From: Clostridia bacterium
GTDB lineage: Bacteria; Bacillota; Clostridia; Oscillospirales; Acutalibacteraceae
Direction of reading: 5' to 3'
Assembly: GCA_017550105.1 (NCBI GenBank)
Contig: JAFYLQ010000010.1
Span: 1-39,107 of the forward strand
Length of the DNA: 39,107 bases
Part shown: in pieces, positions 1-8,773 of the stretch
Layout of the letters: the number at the start of each line of letters is the position of its first letter
How positions within the stretch are numbered: position 1 is the stretch's first letter
The notes under the pieces: model-generated
What the model was told of the DNA's origin: nothing
Databases searched by the model: none
The model's input: only the letters and a program-made list of their open reading frames with translations
Translations under genes and position numbers: made by a program

Positions 1-2140
1 TTTCATTCACATAATCGTCAATCATTTTAAGGATTGTTGCGTGAATATCTGCACCGTCGAGCACCTTGTTACGCTGACCATAGATAACTTCTCTTTGCTT
101 ATTCATAACATCGTCGAAACGAAGAACATTACGACGCATTGCAAAGTTATTGCCTTCAACCTTTTTCTGTGCACCTTCGATTGTGCTTGTAAACATTTTT
201 GCTTCAACGGGCATATCACCGATGCTCTTGAATGCATTAAGGGTGTTATAGAAACGGTCACCTGCGAAAAGTCTTAAAAGGTCATCCTCTGCTGAAAGGT
301 AGAAGCGGCTTTCACCGGGGTCACCCTGACGTCCCGAACGACCGCGGAGCTGGTTGTCAATACGTCTTGATTCGTGACGCTCAGTACCGATAATGTAAAG
401 ACCGCCTGCGGCTCTTACCTTTTCGGCTTCGGCACTTGTTTGCTGTTTGTATTCTGCTTCAAGCTCACGGAAGGTTTTACGTGCATTGAGAATATCCTCG
501 TTGTCGGTTTCTGCAAAGCCTGTTGCCTCTGCAATAAGCTCATCGTCAAAATCCATTTTCTTCATCTGGGCTTTTGCCATAAACTCGGGGTTACCGCCGA
601 GGATGATGTCAGTACCACGACCTGCCATATTTGTGGCAATTGTAACTGCACCGTATTTACCTGCCTGAGCAACGATTTCTGCTTCCTTTTCGTGGAATTT
701 AGCATTGAGAACCTCGTGCTTTATGCCACGTTTTTTAAGGAATCTTGAAAGCTTTTCGCTCTTTTCAATGTTAACAGTACCAACAAGAACGGGCTGACCC
801 TTCTGGTGGCATTCAACTATTGTTTCAACAATTGCATTGAATTTTGCTTCCTCAGTTTTATAAAGAACGTCGTCGTTGTCCTTACGTGCAAGGGGCTTGT
901 TAGTGGGGATTTCAACAACGTCAAGTGAGTAAATCTCCTGAAATTCTGAGCTTTCGGTCATAGCGGTACCCGTCATACCCGAGAGCTTTTTATAAAGACG
1001 GAAATAGTTCTGGAAGGTGATTGTGGCAAGGGTTTTGCTTTCGTGCTCAACCTTTACGCCCTCTTTTGCTTCAATAGCCTGATGAAGACCCTCGCTATAG
1101 CGTCTGCCCATCATAATACGGCCTGTGAACTCGTCAACAATAAGCACCTGACCGTCCTTTACAACGTAGTCAACGTCACGGTGCATTGTGCCGTGTGCCT
1201 TAAGAGCCTGATTAATATGGTGCTGAAGTGTGAGGTTTTCGGCATCCATAAGATTTTCGATATTAAATGCCGCCTCGGCTTTTGCAATACCTGTTTTGGT
1301 AAGGGTTGCGGTTTTTGCCTTTTCGTCAACAAGGTAGTCGCCGCCTGCCTCGGCAACGATGTCCTCGGCATTCATTTTGGAGTCAAGCTCTTTAACCTTA
1401 ACCATCTTCAAACGTCTTACGAAGTCGTTTGTCATTCTGTATAAATCAGTTGAAGCATCGCCGATACCCGAAATAATAAGGGGTGTTCTTGCCTCGTCAA
1501 TAAGGATGGAGTCAACCTCGTCCACAATTGCAAAGGCGTGACCTCGCTGAACACGTTGCTCGGCGTACATTACCATATTGTCACGAAGGTAGTCGAAGCC
1601 CATTTCGTTATTTGTGCCGAAGGTAATATCCGCACTGTAGGCTTCCTTTCGCTCGGCATTGGTTTTTTCGTGAATAATAAGACCGACCGTAAGACCCATA
1701 AAGCGGTAAAGCTTACCCATCCACTCAGAGTCACGCTTTGCAAGGTAGTCGTTTACTGTAACAATATGAACACCATTGCCTGAAAGTGCATTAAGGTAAG
1801 CGGGGAGGGTAGCCACAAGGGTTTTACCTTCACCGGTTTTCATTTCGGCAATACGACCCTGATGAAGAATGATACCACCTAAAATCTGTACGGGGTAGTG
1901 CTTCATACCGAGTACACGCCACGCAGCCTCACGGCAGGCGGCAAATGCCTCGGGAAGAATATCGTCAAGAGTTTCGCCCTTTTCAAGACGGGTTTTGAAT
2001 TCGGGGGTTTTAGCCTGTAGTTGTTCGTCGGTGAGCTTTGAAAATTCCTCATCAAGAGAGAGAACCTTGTCCTTGATACCGTTGATTCTTTTAATCTCTT
2101 TAGTAGAATAGTCACCGAAAAGCTTTTTGAGTAAAGACAT
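1..2140 (-). CDS. secA: Protein translocase ATPase SecA (3' end outside window)
   Basis: SecA is the cytoplasmic ATPase motor that drives unfolded preproteins through the SecYEG channel. The reverse strand reads without interruption from ATG at 2140 to the left edge, giving about 713 residues. The N-terminus [15 protein letters not shown], the Walker A core [11 protein letters not shown], the DEAD-like [14 protein letters not shown], the TGTA motif and MAGRGTDI followed by a [13 protein letters not shown] segment are diagnostic and in the usual order. The helical wing and C-terminal tail lie beyond position 1, so a C-terminal zinc motif cannot be judged. AAAGGA about 12 bases upstream serves the start. 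The gene is transcribed away from the neighbouring sigma factor gene and has its own promoter. Confidence 0.98.
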   Translation of the reverse strand, partial: MSLLKKLFGDYSTKEIKRINGIKDKVLSLDEEFSKLTDEQLQAKTPEFKTRLEKGETLDDILPEAFAACREAAWRVLGMKHYPVQILGGIILHQGRIAEMKTGEGKTLVATLPAYLNALSGNGVHIVTVNDYLAKRDSEWMGKLYRFMGLTVGLIIHEKTNAERKEAYSADITFGTNNEMGFDYLRDNMVMYAEQRVQRGHAFAIVDEVDSILIDEARTPLIISGIGDASTDLYRMTNDFVRRLKMVKVKELDSKMNAEDIVAEAGGDYLVDEKAKTATLTKTGIAKAEAAFNIENLMDAENLTLQHHINQALKAHGTMHRDVDYVVKDGQVLIVDEFTGRIMMGRRYSEGLHQAIEAKEGVKVEHESKTLATITFQNYFRLYKKLSGMTGTAMTESSEFQEIYSLDVVEIPTNKPLARKDNDDVLYKTEEAKFNAIVETIVECHQKGQPVLVGTVNIEKSEKLSRFLKKRGIKHEVLNAKFHEKEAEIVAQAGKYGAVTIATNMAGRGTDIILGGNPEFMAKAQMKKMDFDDELIAEATGFAETDNEDILNARKTFRELEAEYKQQTSAEAEKVRAAGGLYIIGTERHESRRIDNQLRGRSGRQGDPGESRFYLSAEDDLLRLFAGDRFYNTLNAFKSIGDMPVEAKMFTSTIEGAQKKVEGNNFAMRRNVLRFDDVMNKQREVIYGQRNKVLDGADIHATILKMIDDYVNE

Positions 2141-2188
2141 TTATATTTCGGTCCTTTCATAATAGAAAATTATACATATACAAAATAC

Positions 2189-2217
2189 ATTATATCACAC
2201 TAATTCAGGCAATGCAA
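2189..2217 (-). promoter_or_regulatory. secA promoter
   Basis: On the reverse strand TTGCAT is followed by a 17-base spacer and a perfect TATAAT preceded by TG and one base (extended -10). It sits about 50 bases upstream of the secA start. Nothing else convincing is seen in the A/T-rich rest of the 2141-2430 gap apart from a short repeat relic near 2360. Confidence 0.75.
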
Positions 2218-2359
2218 TTTTTTTGTGATATTTAATTTTATATTTACATTTATCTCTAAAATTGCTACCATAAATACGTGAAAACAAAAAATATTTACAG
2301 AATTTTGCAACAAAATACAAAAATAAAAACTCTTATAAGCGGAGAGTAAAAAATTTGGA

Positions 2360-2384
2360 ATTCATAATTCGTAATGTGTAATTA
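2360..2384. repeat. Relic of an AATTCGTAATGCGTAATT-type intergenic repeat
   Basis: The stretch reads as degenerate TAATTCGTAATGTGTAATTA. A close relative (TAATTCGGAACGCGTAATGCGTAATTA-like) lies at 9605-9637. Short direct reiterations of this kind recur between genes in gut Clostridia. Function is unknown. It lies between the secA promoter and the sigma factor gene. Confidence 0.4.
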
Positions 2385-2430
2385 TAAGGTCAAGCCGATT
2401 ATAATTTGCATTTATATAGGATGTGATGAA

Positions 2431-2946
2431 ATGGAAATTGACAATACCTTACTCGTTGAACGTTCAAAACAAGGTGACACAAAGGCTTTTTCACAGCTGT
2501 ACTCTTATTATGCCGGGGATTTATTCCGTTTTGCCGTTTATATGATGGGCAATTCTCAGGACGCTGAGGATGCGGTACAGGAAGCGGTTGTTTCCGCTTG
2601 GTGCAATATACATAATCTAAAGGATGCCACGCTTTTTAAGGGGTGGATTTTCAAAATACTCTCCAACAGATGCAAAACCGACCTTATGAAGAAAAATAAA
2701 GCCCCCGACTTATTACCCGTTGAGGAGTATCAGTTTTTGCTAGAGGGGGACGATTTTTCATTCGACAGTACAGAGCTGAAAGAGGCGTTGGGCTCTCTTA
2801 CACCGCCTGACGGACAAATTATTTTGCTTTCCGTAATAGGCGGATTTAAGAGCTACGAAATAGGGGAAATTTACGGAATTCCCCCTGCAACGGTACGCTC
2901 ACGCCAGAAAAGAGCTCTTGAAAAATTGAAAGCCGTATTATCCTGA
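2431..2946 (+). CDS. ECF-type RNA polymerase sigma factor
   Basis: The 171-residue protein redirects RNA polymerase to a dedicated promoter set. Sigma region 2 covers about residues 8-80 (GDTKAFSQLYSYYAGDLFRF, then DAEDAVQEAVVSAW, the usual DAEDxxQ signature). Sigma region 4 covers about 115-170 and ends in a helix-turn-helix (YEIGEIYGIPPATVRSRQKR). Size and two-domain layout are normal for ECF factors. An upstream start at 2374 is possible, but ATG 2431 has AGGATGTG at the right distance and begins at the conserved region, so I prefer it. The stop is 13 bases before the next gene, a membrane-anchored propeller protein, which suggests a sigma/anti-sigma-like pair. The regulon cannot be read from this window. 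Confidence 0.9.
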   Translation: MEIDNTLLVERSKQGDTKAFSQLYSYYAGDLFRFAVYMMGNSQDAEDAVQEAVVSAWCNIHNLKDATLFKGWIFKILSNRCKTDLMKKNKAPDLLPVEEYQFLLEGDDFSFDSTELKEALGSLTPPDGQIILLSVIGGFKSYEIGEIYGIPPATVRSRQKRALEKLKAVLS

Positions 2947-2959
2947 AGGGAGTGTTTGT

Positions 2960-5356
2960 ATGAATAACAGTGAATTCAATGAAAAAGAATTAAACGAAGA
3001 ATTCGGCAAAATAAACGAAAAATTAAAAGAAAACGAAAATATAACCTTACCCGACACCTTAAGCCCCGAAAACATAGCAAGACAGCTTGAGGGTGTACCC
3101 CAGACGGGTGTGCCGAAGGAGGTTAAAAGGACAAGTAAGCGTAAGATAAAAAAATATATAATCAGCTCCGTGGCAACTGCGGCGGCATTTGTAATTGCGG
3201 TAACCTCCGTTATGATAATAAAGCCCTGGGAAAAAGACCCTGTAAAGCCCGTAGCTCCTGCAAATCCTACGGTGAACGCAGAGGATTACACGGAAATTGA
3301 AAATATGTTTTCCGATTATTCCGATAAATATCAGAAATATCTGGCAAAGCAGAATTTTGACGATGTTATTGACTTTTTTGCAGGCGGATATTTTGAATAT
3401 AAAGGCAGCGATGCAATAGTTATGGAGGATGCCCTTTCGGATTCGGATAGTGCTGTAAATGTAAACGGCAGTGCGGCACCCGAGGCAGGTAGCGGCTCCG
3501 CAGTTAATCAAACTACAACTGCAAATAAGGAATTCGGCAAAACCAACGAGCAGGTTGAGGGTGTAAGTGAAGCGGATATTATAAAAAATGACGGTAAATA
3601 TTTATATGTGGTTGAGCCCTCCAATGCCGATTGGGGAGTTTTCTGGGAAAATATGAATGAGGAAACTGCGGACGATTTAGAAGAAACTACCGCAAGTGAT
3701 GATGCTCAGAGCACCCCGAGTTACAACCCTAATGAAGAAATTATAACCGACCCTACCGAAAAGGTTGTTTTAGAAAAAAACAGCAAAGGTCTTCCAATTC
3801 TTCCATATGATTGTGCAATTGCGGTAATTGAGCCCGATGCTAACGGCAAAATGAAAAAGGTTGCTTCAATTAACGTGGCAAAGCCTCAGGATGAGGATAT
3901 TTACTATATGGAAATTGCCGAGATGTACGTAAAAGGTAATGACCTCATAATAATTGCCAACTGTAATAAATTTGACGAGAATACTAAAAATTATAACAGA
4001 TACTATGAATATTATTATGGGGCATACGATACGGATGTCATAATGGCAGCTTGCTTTGATATTTCAAACAAAACTGCACCCGTTGAAAAATGGCGTTTCT
4101 ATCAGGACGGTGACTATATTTCATCACGTCTTATCGGCAATCAGTTTGTAGTGCTTTCAAGCTATTACGTTGATATTACGGAAGACGAGGAAACTGTAAT
4201 CAGTAATTGTGTTCCCACCTTCGGGTACGACGATACCGAAATGAAAAGAATTGCCGCAAATGACGTGTGCGTGATGGGTGAAATAACCGACACAAGCTAT
4301 CTTTTTGCCACCACCCTTGATATTGATGATAAAAACAGCGTAAAAAATCAGGCGGTTTTAGGTGCGGGAAGTGACGTTTACTGCACGACGGAAAACCTTT
4401 ATGCCGTAAGCACAAGGTATAAAAACGAAGGTATCGTGGGCGAGGTTTTCGGTGTAACAACATACACCACGCAGGTCTACAAGTTTGACATAAGGAATTA
4501 CAATATCAGCTACCTCGGTTGCGGTGAGGTTGATGGCTTTACCCTTAACCAGTTCAGTATTGACGAGTATAACGGTTATCTTCGTATTGCTACGTCTACA
4601 GGCAGTTGGGGTGAGGATATTTCAAACTACGTATACGTCCTTGACAAGGATTTGAACGTTGTGGGTAAAATTGAAGGTATTGCCAAGGGTGAAACAATAA
4701 AATCCGTTCGTTTTACGGGTGACACGGGCTACGTGGTAACCTTTGAGCAGACTGACCCTCTTTTCGTGATTGACTTGTCAGACCCAACAAAGCCTGAAAT
4801 TAAGGGCGAGCTTAAAATCCCGGGCTTCTCAACATATCTTCACCCCGTAGGTGAAAATCTTGTTTTAGGTGTGGGTGTTGACGGTGACGAAAACGGACAG
4901 ACCAACGGCTTAAAGGTCTCACTTTTTGATGTTTCCGACCCCACAAACCCCAAGGAAACCCATAAGGTAACAATACCCGCCTCAAATTCGGAGGGTTCTT
5001 ACAGTTATGTAACCTCTGAGGCATATTCTACACACAAGGCACTTTGTTGGGATGACGCTACGAATACGATGTATATTCCTTACAAAAAAGGAACCGAGAC
5101 GTGGTATTATACGAGCGATTCGTATTCCTTTAAAAACGTATCGGGTATTCTTGCGGTTAAAGTAAACGAGAATGAAAAAACTCTTGAAAAATCACAGAAT
5201 TACACGGTGACAACTACCGACCATACATTGGAAAACGGCTTCAACCGTGCTACCTATATTGGTAATGTGATTTTCGGATATTCCTCATATGACTGTGAAA
5301 TAGTTTCTTTCAATAAAGGCACACAGAAACAACTGGATATATTGGATATAGATTAA
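2960..5356 (+). CDS. Membrane-anchored C-terminal beta-propeller protein, likely sigma-factor partner
   Basis: The 798-residue protein has a charged, Glu/Lys-rich N-terminal cytoplasmic part (1-63), one membrane helix at about 64-86 (YIISSVATAAAFVIAVTSVM) and a long outside part. From about residue 190 the sequence carries the NEQVEGVSEADIIKNDGKYLYVV signature of the secreted beta-propeller family PF09826 (COG4880), followed by repeated blades. Topology (short inside tail, one helix, large sensor outside) and the preceding ECF sigma gene fit an anti-sigma or sensor role. That role is inference, since no zinc anti-sigma HxxxCxxC motif is seen. RBS GAAGGGAG precedes the ATG. A strong terminator follows. 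A low-complexity Ser/Ala/Gly linker lies at about 155-185. Confidence 0.85.
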   Translation: MNNSEFNEKELNEEFGKINEKLKENENITLPDTLSPENIARQLEGVPQTGVPKEVKRTSKRKIKKYIISSVATAAAFVIAVTSVMIIKPWEKDPVKPVAPANPTVNAEDYTEIENMFSDYSDKYQKYLAKQNFDDVIDFFAGGYFEYKGSDAIVMEDALSDSDSAVNVNGSAAPEAGSGSAVNQTTTANKEFGKTNEQVEGVSEADIIKNDGKYLYVVEPSNADWGVFWENMNEETADDLEETTASDDAQSTPSYNPNEEIITDPTEKVVLEKNSKGLPILPYDCAIAVIEPDANGKMKKVASINVAKPQDEDIYYMEIAEMYVKGNDLIIIANCNKFDENTKNYNRYYEYYYGAYDTDVIMAACFDISNKTAPVEKWRFYQDGDYISSRLIGNQFVVLSSYYVDITEDEETVISNCVPTFGYDDTEMKRIAANDVCVMGEITDTSYLFATTLDIDDKNSVKNQAVLGAGSDVYCTTENLYAVSTRYKNEGIVGEVFGVTTYTTQVYKFDIRNYNISYLGCGEVDGFTLNQFSIDEYNGYLRIATSTGSWGEDISNYVYVLDKDLNVVGKIEGIAKGETIKSVRFTGDTGYVVTFEQTDPLFVIDLSDPTKPEIKGELKIPGFSTYLHPVGENLVLGVGVDGDENGQTNGLKVSLFDVSDPTNPKETHKVTIPASNSEGSYSYVTSEAYSTHKALCWDDATNTMYIPYKKGTETWYYTSDSYSFKNVSGILAVKVNENEKTLEKSQNYTVTTTDHTLENGFNRATYIGNVIFGYSSYDCEIVSFNKGTQKQLDILDID

Positions 5357-5362
5357 ATACCA

Positions 5363-5404
5363 AAAGCGTTGCAGTTAATTTTATCTGCAACGCTTTATTT
5401 TTTT
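5363..5404 (+). terminator. Rho-independent terminator of the sigma/propeller operon
   Basis: Perfect 12-bp stem AAAGCGTTGCAG / CTGCAACGCTTT with a 10-base loop, followed by ATTTTTTT. It begins 7 bases after the stop codon. Confidence 0.92.
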
Positions 5405-5454
5405 ATATGTGTGTGATATACTTTACCTACTATAACTTTTTAGGGGTGTTTTTT

Positions 5455-5937
5455 GTGGCAGAAAATACTTTGAGTAAAAAAGATAATATTTTACAAGCGG
5501 TTAAATTTGCGTTGTTTTCCGTTTCTGCAGGTGTAATTCAGATTGTAACATTTACACTTTTAAACGAGCTGATACCCGACGTTCAGGGTAATAACGCTTT
5601 CACAAAATGGTTTTTTGAAAGTGAGTACGGTGCATACTACCTTGTGGCATTGGTTTTGTCAATTCTTTGGAATTTTACCGTAAACCGTAAATTCACCTTT
5701 AAGTCCGCAACAAATATACCCATAGCAATGCTTAAGGTTTTCGGCTTTTATTGCGTGTTTACTCCCGTTTCAACAATTTTAGGTGAAATCGTAACACCCA
5801 AAATTCCGTGGGAATTCGGCGAGTACATTGTTCTGGGTGTAACTATGGCTTGTAATATGGTTTCTGAGTTTTTGTTCTGCCGTTTTGTGGTTTACAAGGA
5901 CAGTATGAACACCAATAATTCTGCTAAAAATAAATAA
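5455..5937 (+). CDS. GtrA-family polytopic membrane protein
   Basis: This 160-residue protein has about four membrane segments and matches the GtrA family (PF04138), small membrane proteins thought to help flip or present lipid-linked sugars for cell-surface glycans. Visible marks are KFALFSVSAGVIQIVTFTLL near the start, YYLVALVLSILWNFTVNRKFTFKS (the conserved WNFxxNRxFTF) in the middle and a final helix before FCRFVVYKDS. The reading frame is open from ATG 5407, but that ATG is in the T-tract of the preceding terminator. GTG 5455 with AGGGGTG seven bases upstream is the better start. It is 10 bases upstream of the methyltransferase gene, so the two are probably co-transcribed without being functionally linked. 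Confidence 0.85.
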   Translation: MAENTLSKKDNILQAVKFALFSVSAGVIQIVTFTLLNELIPDVQGNNAFTKWFFESEYGAYYLVALVLSILWNFTVNRKFTFKSATNIPIAMLKVFGFYCVFTPVSTILGEIVTPKIPWEFGEYIVLGVTMACNMVSEFLFCRFVVYKDSMNTNNSAKNK

Positions 5938-5947
5938 GGAAATAAAA

Positions 5948-7108
5948 ATGACACAGAAAAATATAAACAGTACACGTATCTGCCTCGTTTCACGTAAGTG
6001 CGGCGGTTGTCAGTTGATGAATATGACCTACGAGGAGCAGTTGCGATATAAACAGGCTAAGGTTGTGAAGCTCCTTTCGGGTTTTCACAGGGTCAATTCC
6101 ATAATCGGTATGGAAAAGCCCTTTCACTATCGCAACAAGGTTCAGGCGGCTTTCGGCAGAACACGTGGCGGTGAAATAATATCGGGTGTATATCAGTCAA
6201 GCACCCATAATATTGTAAAAACGGATAAATGCCTTATTGAAGACGAAAAGGCGGACGAAATTATTTTAACAATACGTAAGCTTGTTAAAAGCTTTAAACT
6301 TACGGTTTATGATGAGAAAAATTCGAGAGGCTTCCTTCGTCACGTCCTTGTAAAACGCGGTTTTTCAACTAACGAGATTATGGTTGTGCTTGTTACGGGT
6401 ACATCCGTTTTCCCATCTAAAAATGCCTTTGTAAAAGAACTTTTGAAGCTTCATCCCGATATTACAACCATAGTACAGAATATAAATAATAAATTCACAA
6501 GTATGGTGCTGGGTGACAAAGAAACAGCGCTTTTCGGCAAGGGGTATATTGAGGATATACTCTGCGGTTGCCGTTTCAGAATTTCACCTAAATCATTTTA
6601 TCAGATAAACCCCGTGCAGACCGAGGTGCTTTACGGCAAGGCGGTTGAATTTGCAGGTCTTACGGGCAAGGAGCGTGTAATAGATGCTTATTGCGGAATA
6701 GGTACTATCGGCATTGTTGCATCAAAAAGTGCAGGTGAAGTAATCGGCGTTGAGGTTAATCCCGATGCAGTACGTGATGCAAAGGTGAATGCCAAGATAA
6801 ATGATATTGAAAACATCAGCTTTTACTGTGCGGATGCAGGGGAATTTATGGTTTCAATGAAGGAGCAGGGCGAAAAATGTGACGTTCTGTTTATGGACCC
6901 GCCCAGAGCAGGTAGCGATAAAAAGTTTTTGTCCTGTGCCCTCTCACTTGCCCCCGAAAAAATAGTGTATATTTCATGCAATCCCGAAACCCAGCAAAGA
7001 GATTTGTATTTTTTAACAAAAAACGGATATAAAGTAAAGAAAATCCAACCAGTTGATATGTTCCCGTATACAAATCATGTGGAAACGATAGTGATGCTTA
7101 TAAAATGA
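5948..7108 (+). CDS. rlmD: 23S rRNA (uracil-C5)-methyltransferase, RlmD/TrmA family, short form
   Basis: S-adenosylmethionine-dependent C5 methylation of a uracil in 23S rRNA (or tRNA, since the family covers both). Seen: an iron-sulfur ligand set near the start (C12, then KCGGC, then a fourth Cys in TDKCLIEDE at about 94), FYQINPVQTEVLYGKA, the SAM-binding DAYCGIGTIGI at about 242, MDPPRAGSD at about 317 and the catalytic YISCNP at about 342. At 386 residues it lacks the N-terminal TRAM domain found in most approximately 450-residue RlmD/RlmCD proteins. It is therefore a TRAM-less member and the exact target base cannot be assigned. AAGGAA serves as the ribosome site. No clear terminator follows. 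Confidence 0.85.
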   Translation: MTQKNINSTRICLVSRKCGGCQLMNMTYEEQLRYKQAKVVKLLSGFHRVNSIIGMEKPFHYRNKVQAAFGRTRGGEIISGVYQSSTHNIVKTDKCLIEDEKADEIILTIRKLVKSFKLTVYDEKNSRGFLRHVLVKRGFSTNEIMVVLVTGTSVFPSKNAFVKELLKLHPDITTIVQNINNKFTSMVLGDKETALFGKGYIEDILCGCRFRISPKSFYQINPVQTEVLYGKAVEFAGLTGKERVIDAYCGIGTIGIVASKSAGEVIGVEVNPDAVRDAKVNAKINDIENISFYCADAGEFMVSMKEQGEKCDVLFMDPPRAGSDKKFLSCALSLAPEKIVYISCNPETQQRDLYFLTKNGYKVKKIQPVDMFPYTNHVETIVMLIK

Positions 7109-7245
7109 TTTGCCTTTGGCATGATTTGAGTTTTGAACTTATGAATCATGTTAAGACGGTATGTCTGCTTTCAAGGAAGTAGATTTGATTTGAGGTAAGA
7201 TAGTGTAGAGAAATGTCATAGGAAAAGTTTGCAGATGGTGTGTTT

Positions 7246-7638
7246 ATGAATAAAGTAATTGAAGAAAGTTTTGTAAATAGCTATATCATAAAAAATAGAC
7301 GTGAACGTCTTTTGTTTGAGTTGTGGGGGAAAAAGCGCGAGGATGGAATTGGTCGGTTTTGTCATGGGGCGGACACTCTTATAGATACTTCTAAAATCAA
7401 ACTCAAAGGGCAATACATCTTAACAGAGTTGAGAGATATGGTTGCCGCAACAAAAAGTCGAAAGTGTTACGTTATTTCTTTTTTTGAAGAGTTAGATGGA
7501 AAGGAATTTAATAAGGATGAGGTACTGGACCTTATAATAGGTTGCGGTATGCCATCAATTGCAGTTTTTGATGATTTTGCTATTATTGAAACGGAGCAAG
7601 AACAAGGACCGGCAATTAAGTATTTGCTTCAAAAATAA
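7246..7638 (+). CDS. Uncharacterised 130-residue protein
   Basis: I do not recognise this protein. It has no signal peptide and no membrane helix, and looks like a compact alpha/beta domain. It opens with a conserved-looking block (NKVIEESFVNSYIIKNRRER, then LLFEL) and continues with a GIGRFCH segment, a charged middle and an acidic C-terminus. The open frame begins at GTG 7240, but ATG 7246 is preferred. The ribosome site is weak (GGTG). The gene stands alone: the 137 bases before it are repeat-like debris (a GCCTTTGGC palindrome at about 7112-7120) and the next gene has its own promoter. Codon use is more A/T-rich than in neighbours, which with the isolation hints at recent acquisition. Some solitary proteins of this size are immunity-type proteins, but nothing here proves that. 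Confidence 0.7.
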   Translation: MNKVIEESFVNSYIIKNRRERLLFELWGKKREDGIGRFCHGADTLIDTSKIKLKGQYILTELRDMVAATKSRKCYVISFFEELDGKEFNKDEVLDLIIGCGMPSIAVFDDFAIIETEQEQGPAIKYLLQK

Positions 7639-7711
7639 TTAATCATTGTTTTTAAATTAAAGCGATTATAAAAAATCTTTGATTTGTAAAAACCTTATAT
7701 CTAAAAAAATC

Positions 7712-7740
7712 TTGACTGCAAAAAAATATAGTAATAAAAT
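7712..7740 (+). promoter_or_regulatory. ddh promoter
   Basis: TTGACT, 17-base spacer, TAAAAT, placed about 40 bases upstream of the ddh start codon. Confidence 0.7.
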
Positions 7741-7781
7741 AATTATCGTATTTTTGAATTTCCCTGAATGGAGTGATAACT

Positions 7782-8762
7782 ATGATTAAAATTGGTCTTC
7801 ATGGCTACGGCAATATTGCAAAGGGCGTTGAATGTGCCGTAAAACAGAATGAGGATATGGAGGTAACCTGTGTTTTTACAAGACGTGACCCCGAAACCGT
7901 CAAAACAATTTCAGGTGCCCCTGTGTACAGAGTTGATGATATTTTAAACCATAAGGACGATATTGACGTGCTTATTATGTGTGGCGGCAGTGCTACGGAT
8001 TTACCCGAGCAGACTCCTGCAATGGCAAAGCATTTTAACGTTGTTGACAGCTTTGATACCCACAAAAAAATACCCGAGCACTTTGCAAACGTTGATGCCG
8101 CAGCAAAGGAAAGCGGTAAAATCGGTGTGATTTCCGTTGGTTGGGACCCGGGTATGTTCTCGCTCAACAGACTTTACGGCAGCTGCATTCTTAAGGATGG
8201 TGCAGATTACACCTTCTGGGGCAAGGGCGTAAGTCAGGGGCACTCGGACGCTATCAGACGTGTTGAGGGCGTTATTGATGCAAGACAGTATACTATCCCT
8301 GTTGAAGAAGCCCTTGATGCCGTAAGAAGCGGCTCACAGCCCCAGCTTACCACAAGGCAGAAGCACACAAGAGAATGCTTTGTTGTTGCCGAAGAGGGTG
8401 CAGACCTTAAGAGAATCGAAAATGAAATAGTTACAATGAAGAACTATTTTGACGAGTACGATACAACTGTTAATTTCATTTCTCAGGAGGAGCTCGACCG
8501 TGACCATAAGGGTATTCCCCACGGTGGTTTTGTTATAAGAACAGGTAAAACAGGTCAGAATCTTGAGCATAACAACGTTATAGAATACAGCCTCAAGCTT
8601 GATTCTAACCCTGAGTTTACCGCAAGTGTTATTGTTGCATATGCAAGAGCCGCCTACAGACTTAATAAAGAGGGCTTCAGCGGCTGTAAAACAGTATTTG
8701 ATATTGCACCTGCATACCTTTCTGATAAAAGCGGCGAAGAACTCAGAAAAATCATGTTATAA
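7782..8762 (+). CDS. ddh: meso-diaminopimelate D-dehydrogenase
   Basis: Ddh makes meso-diaminopimelate directly from tetrahydrodipicolinate, ammonia and NADPH, for lysine and peptidoglycan cross-links. The 326 residues match the family length (about 320). Seen: the Rossmann nucleotide site KIGLHGYGNIAKGVECAV at the start, the VDSFDTHKKIPEHF segment, the SVGWDPGMFSLNR loop that lines the substrate pocket, and KGVSQGHSDAIRRVEGV. The frame opens at GTG 7773, but ATG 7782 with TGGAGTG upstream fits known N-termini. The stop is 11 bases before the next gene, whose ribosome site AAAGGTG lies in the gap, so the pair is an operon. This one-step route, instead of acylated intermediates, is common in gut Clostridia. 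Confidence 0.95.
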   Translation: MIKIGLHGYGNIAKGVECAVKQNEDMEVTCVFTRRDPETVKTISGAPVYRVDDILNHKDDIDVLIMCGGSATDLPEQTPAMAKHFNVVDSFDTHKKIPEHFANVDAAAKESGKIGVISVGWDPGMFSLNRLYGSCILKDGADYTFWGKGVSQGHSDAIRRVEGVIDARQYTIPVEEALDAVRSGSQPQLTTRQKHTRECFVVAEEGADLKRIENEIVTMKNYFDEYDTTVNFISQEELDRDHKGIPHGGFVIRTGKTGQNLEHNNVIEYSLKLDSNPEFTASVIVAYARAAYRLNKEGFSGCKTVFDIAPAYLSDKSGEELRKIML

Positions 8763-8773
8763 AGGTGATTTGA

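Noticed and set aside
374-1783. Open frames on the forward strand of up to 133 codons
   Set aside because: They lie antisense to secA, are rich in Cys and Phe in the manner of shadow frames, and have no ribosome sites.
2357-2384. ECF-type autoregulatory promoter (GGAAT...CGTAAT)
   Set aside because: Spacing between the two parts is only about 8 bases, too short for an ECF promoter (about 16); the stretch is better explained as a repeat relic.
5400-5422. Promoter of the GtrA gene (extended -10 TATACT)
   Set aside because: The -10 is fair, but the -35 is poor and lies in the terminator; not strong enough to list.
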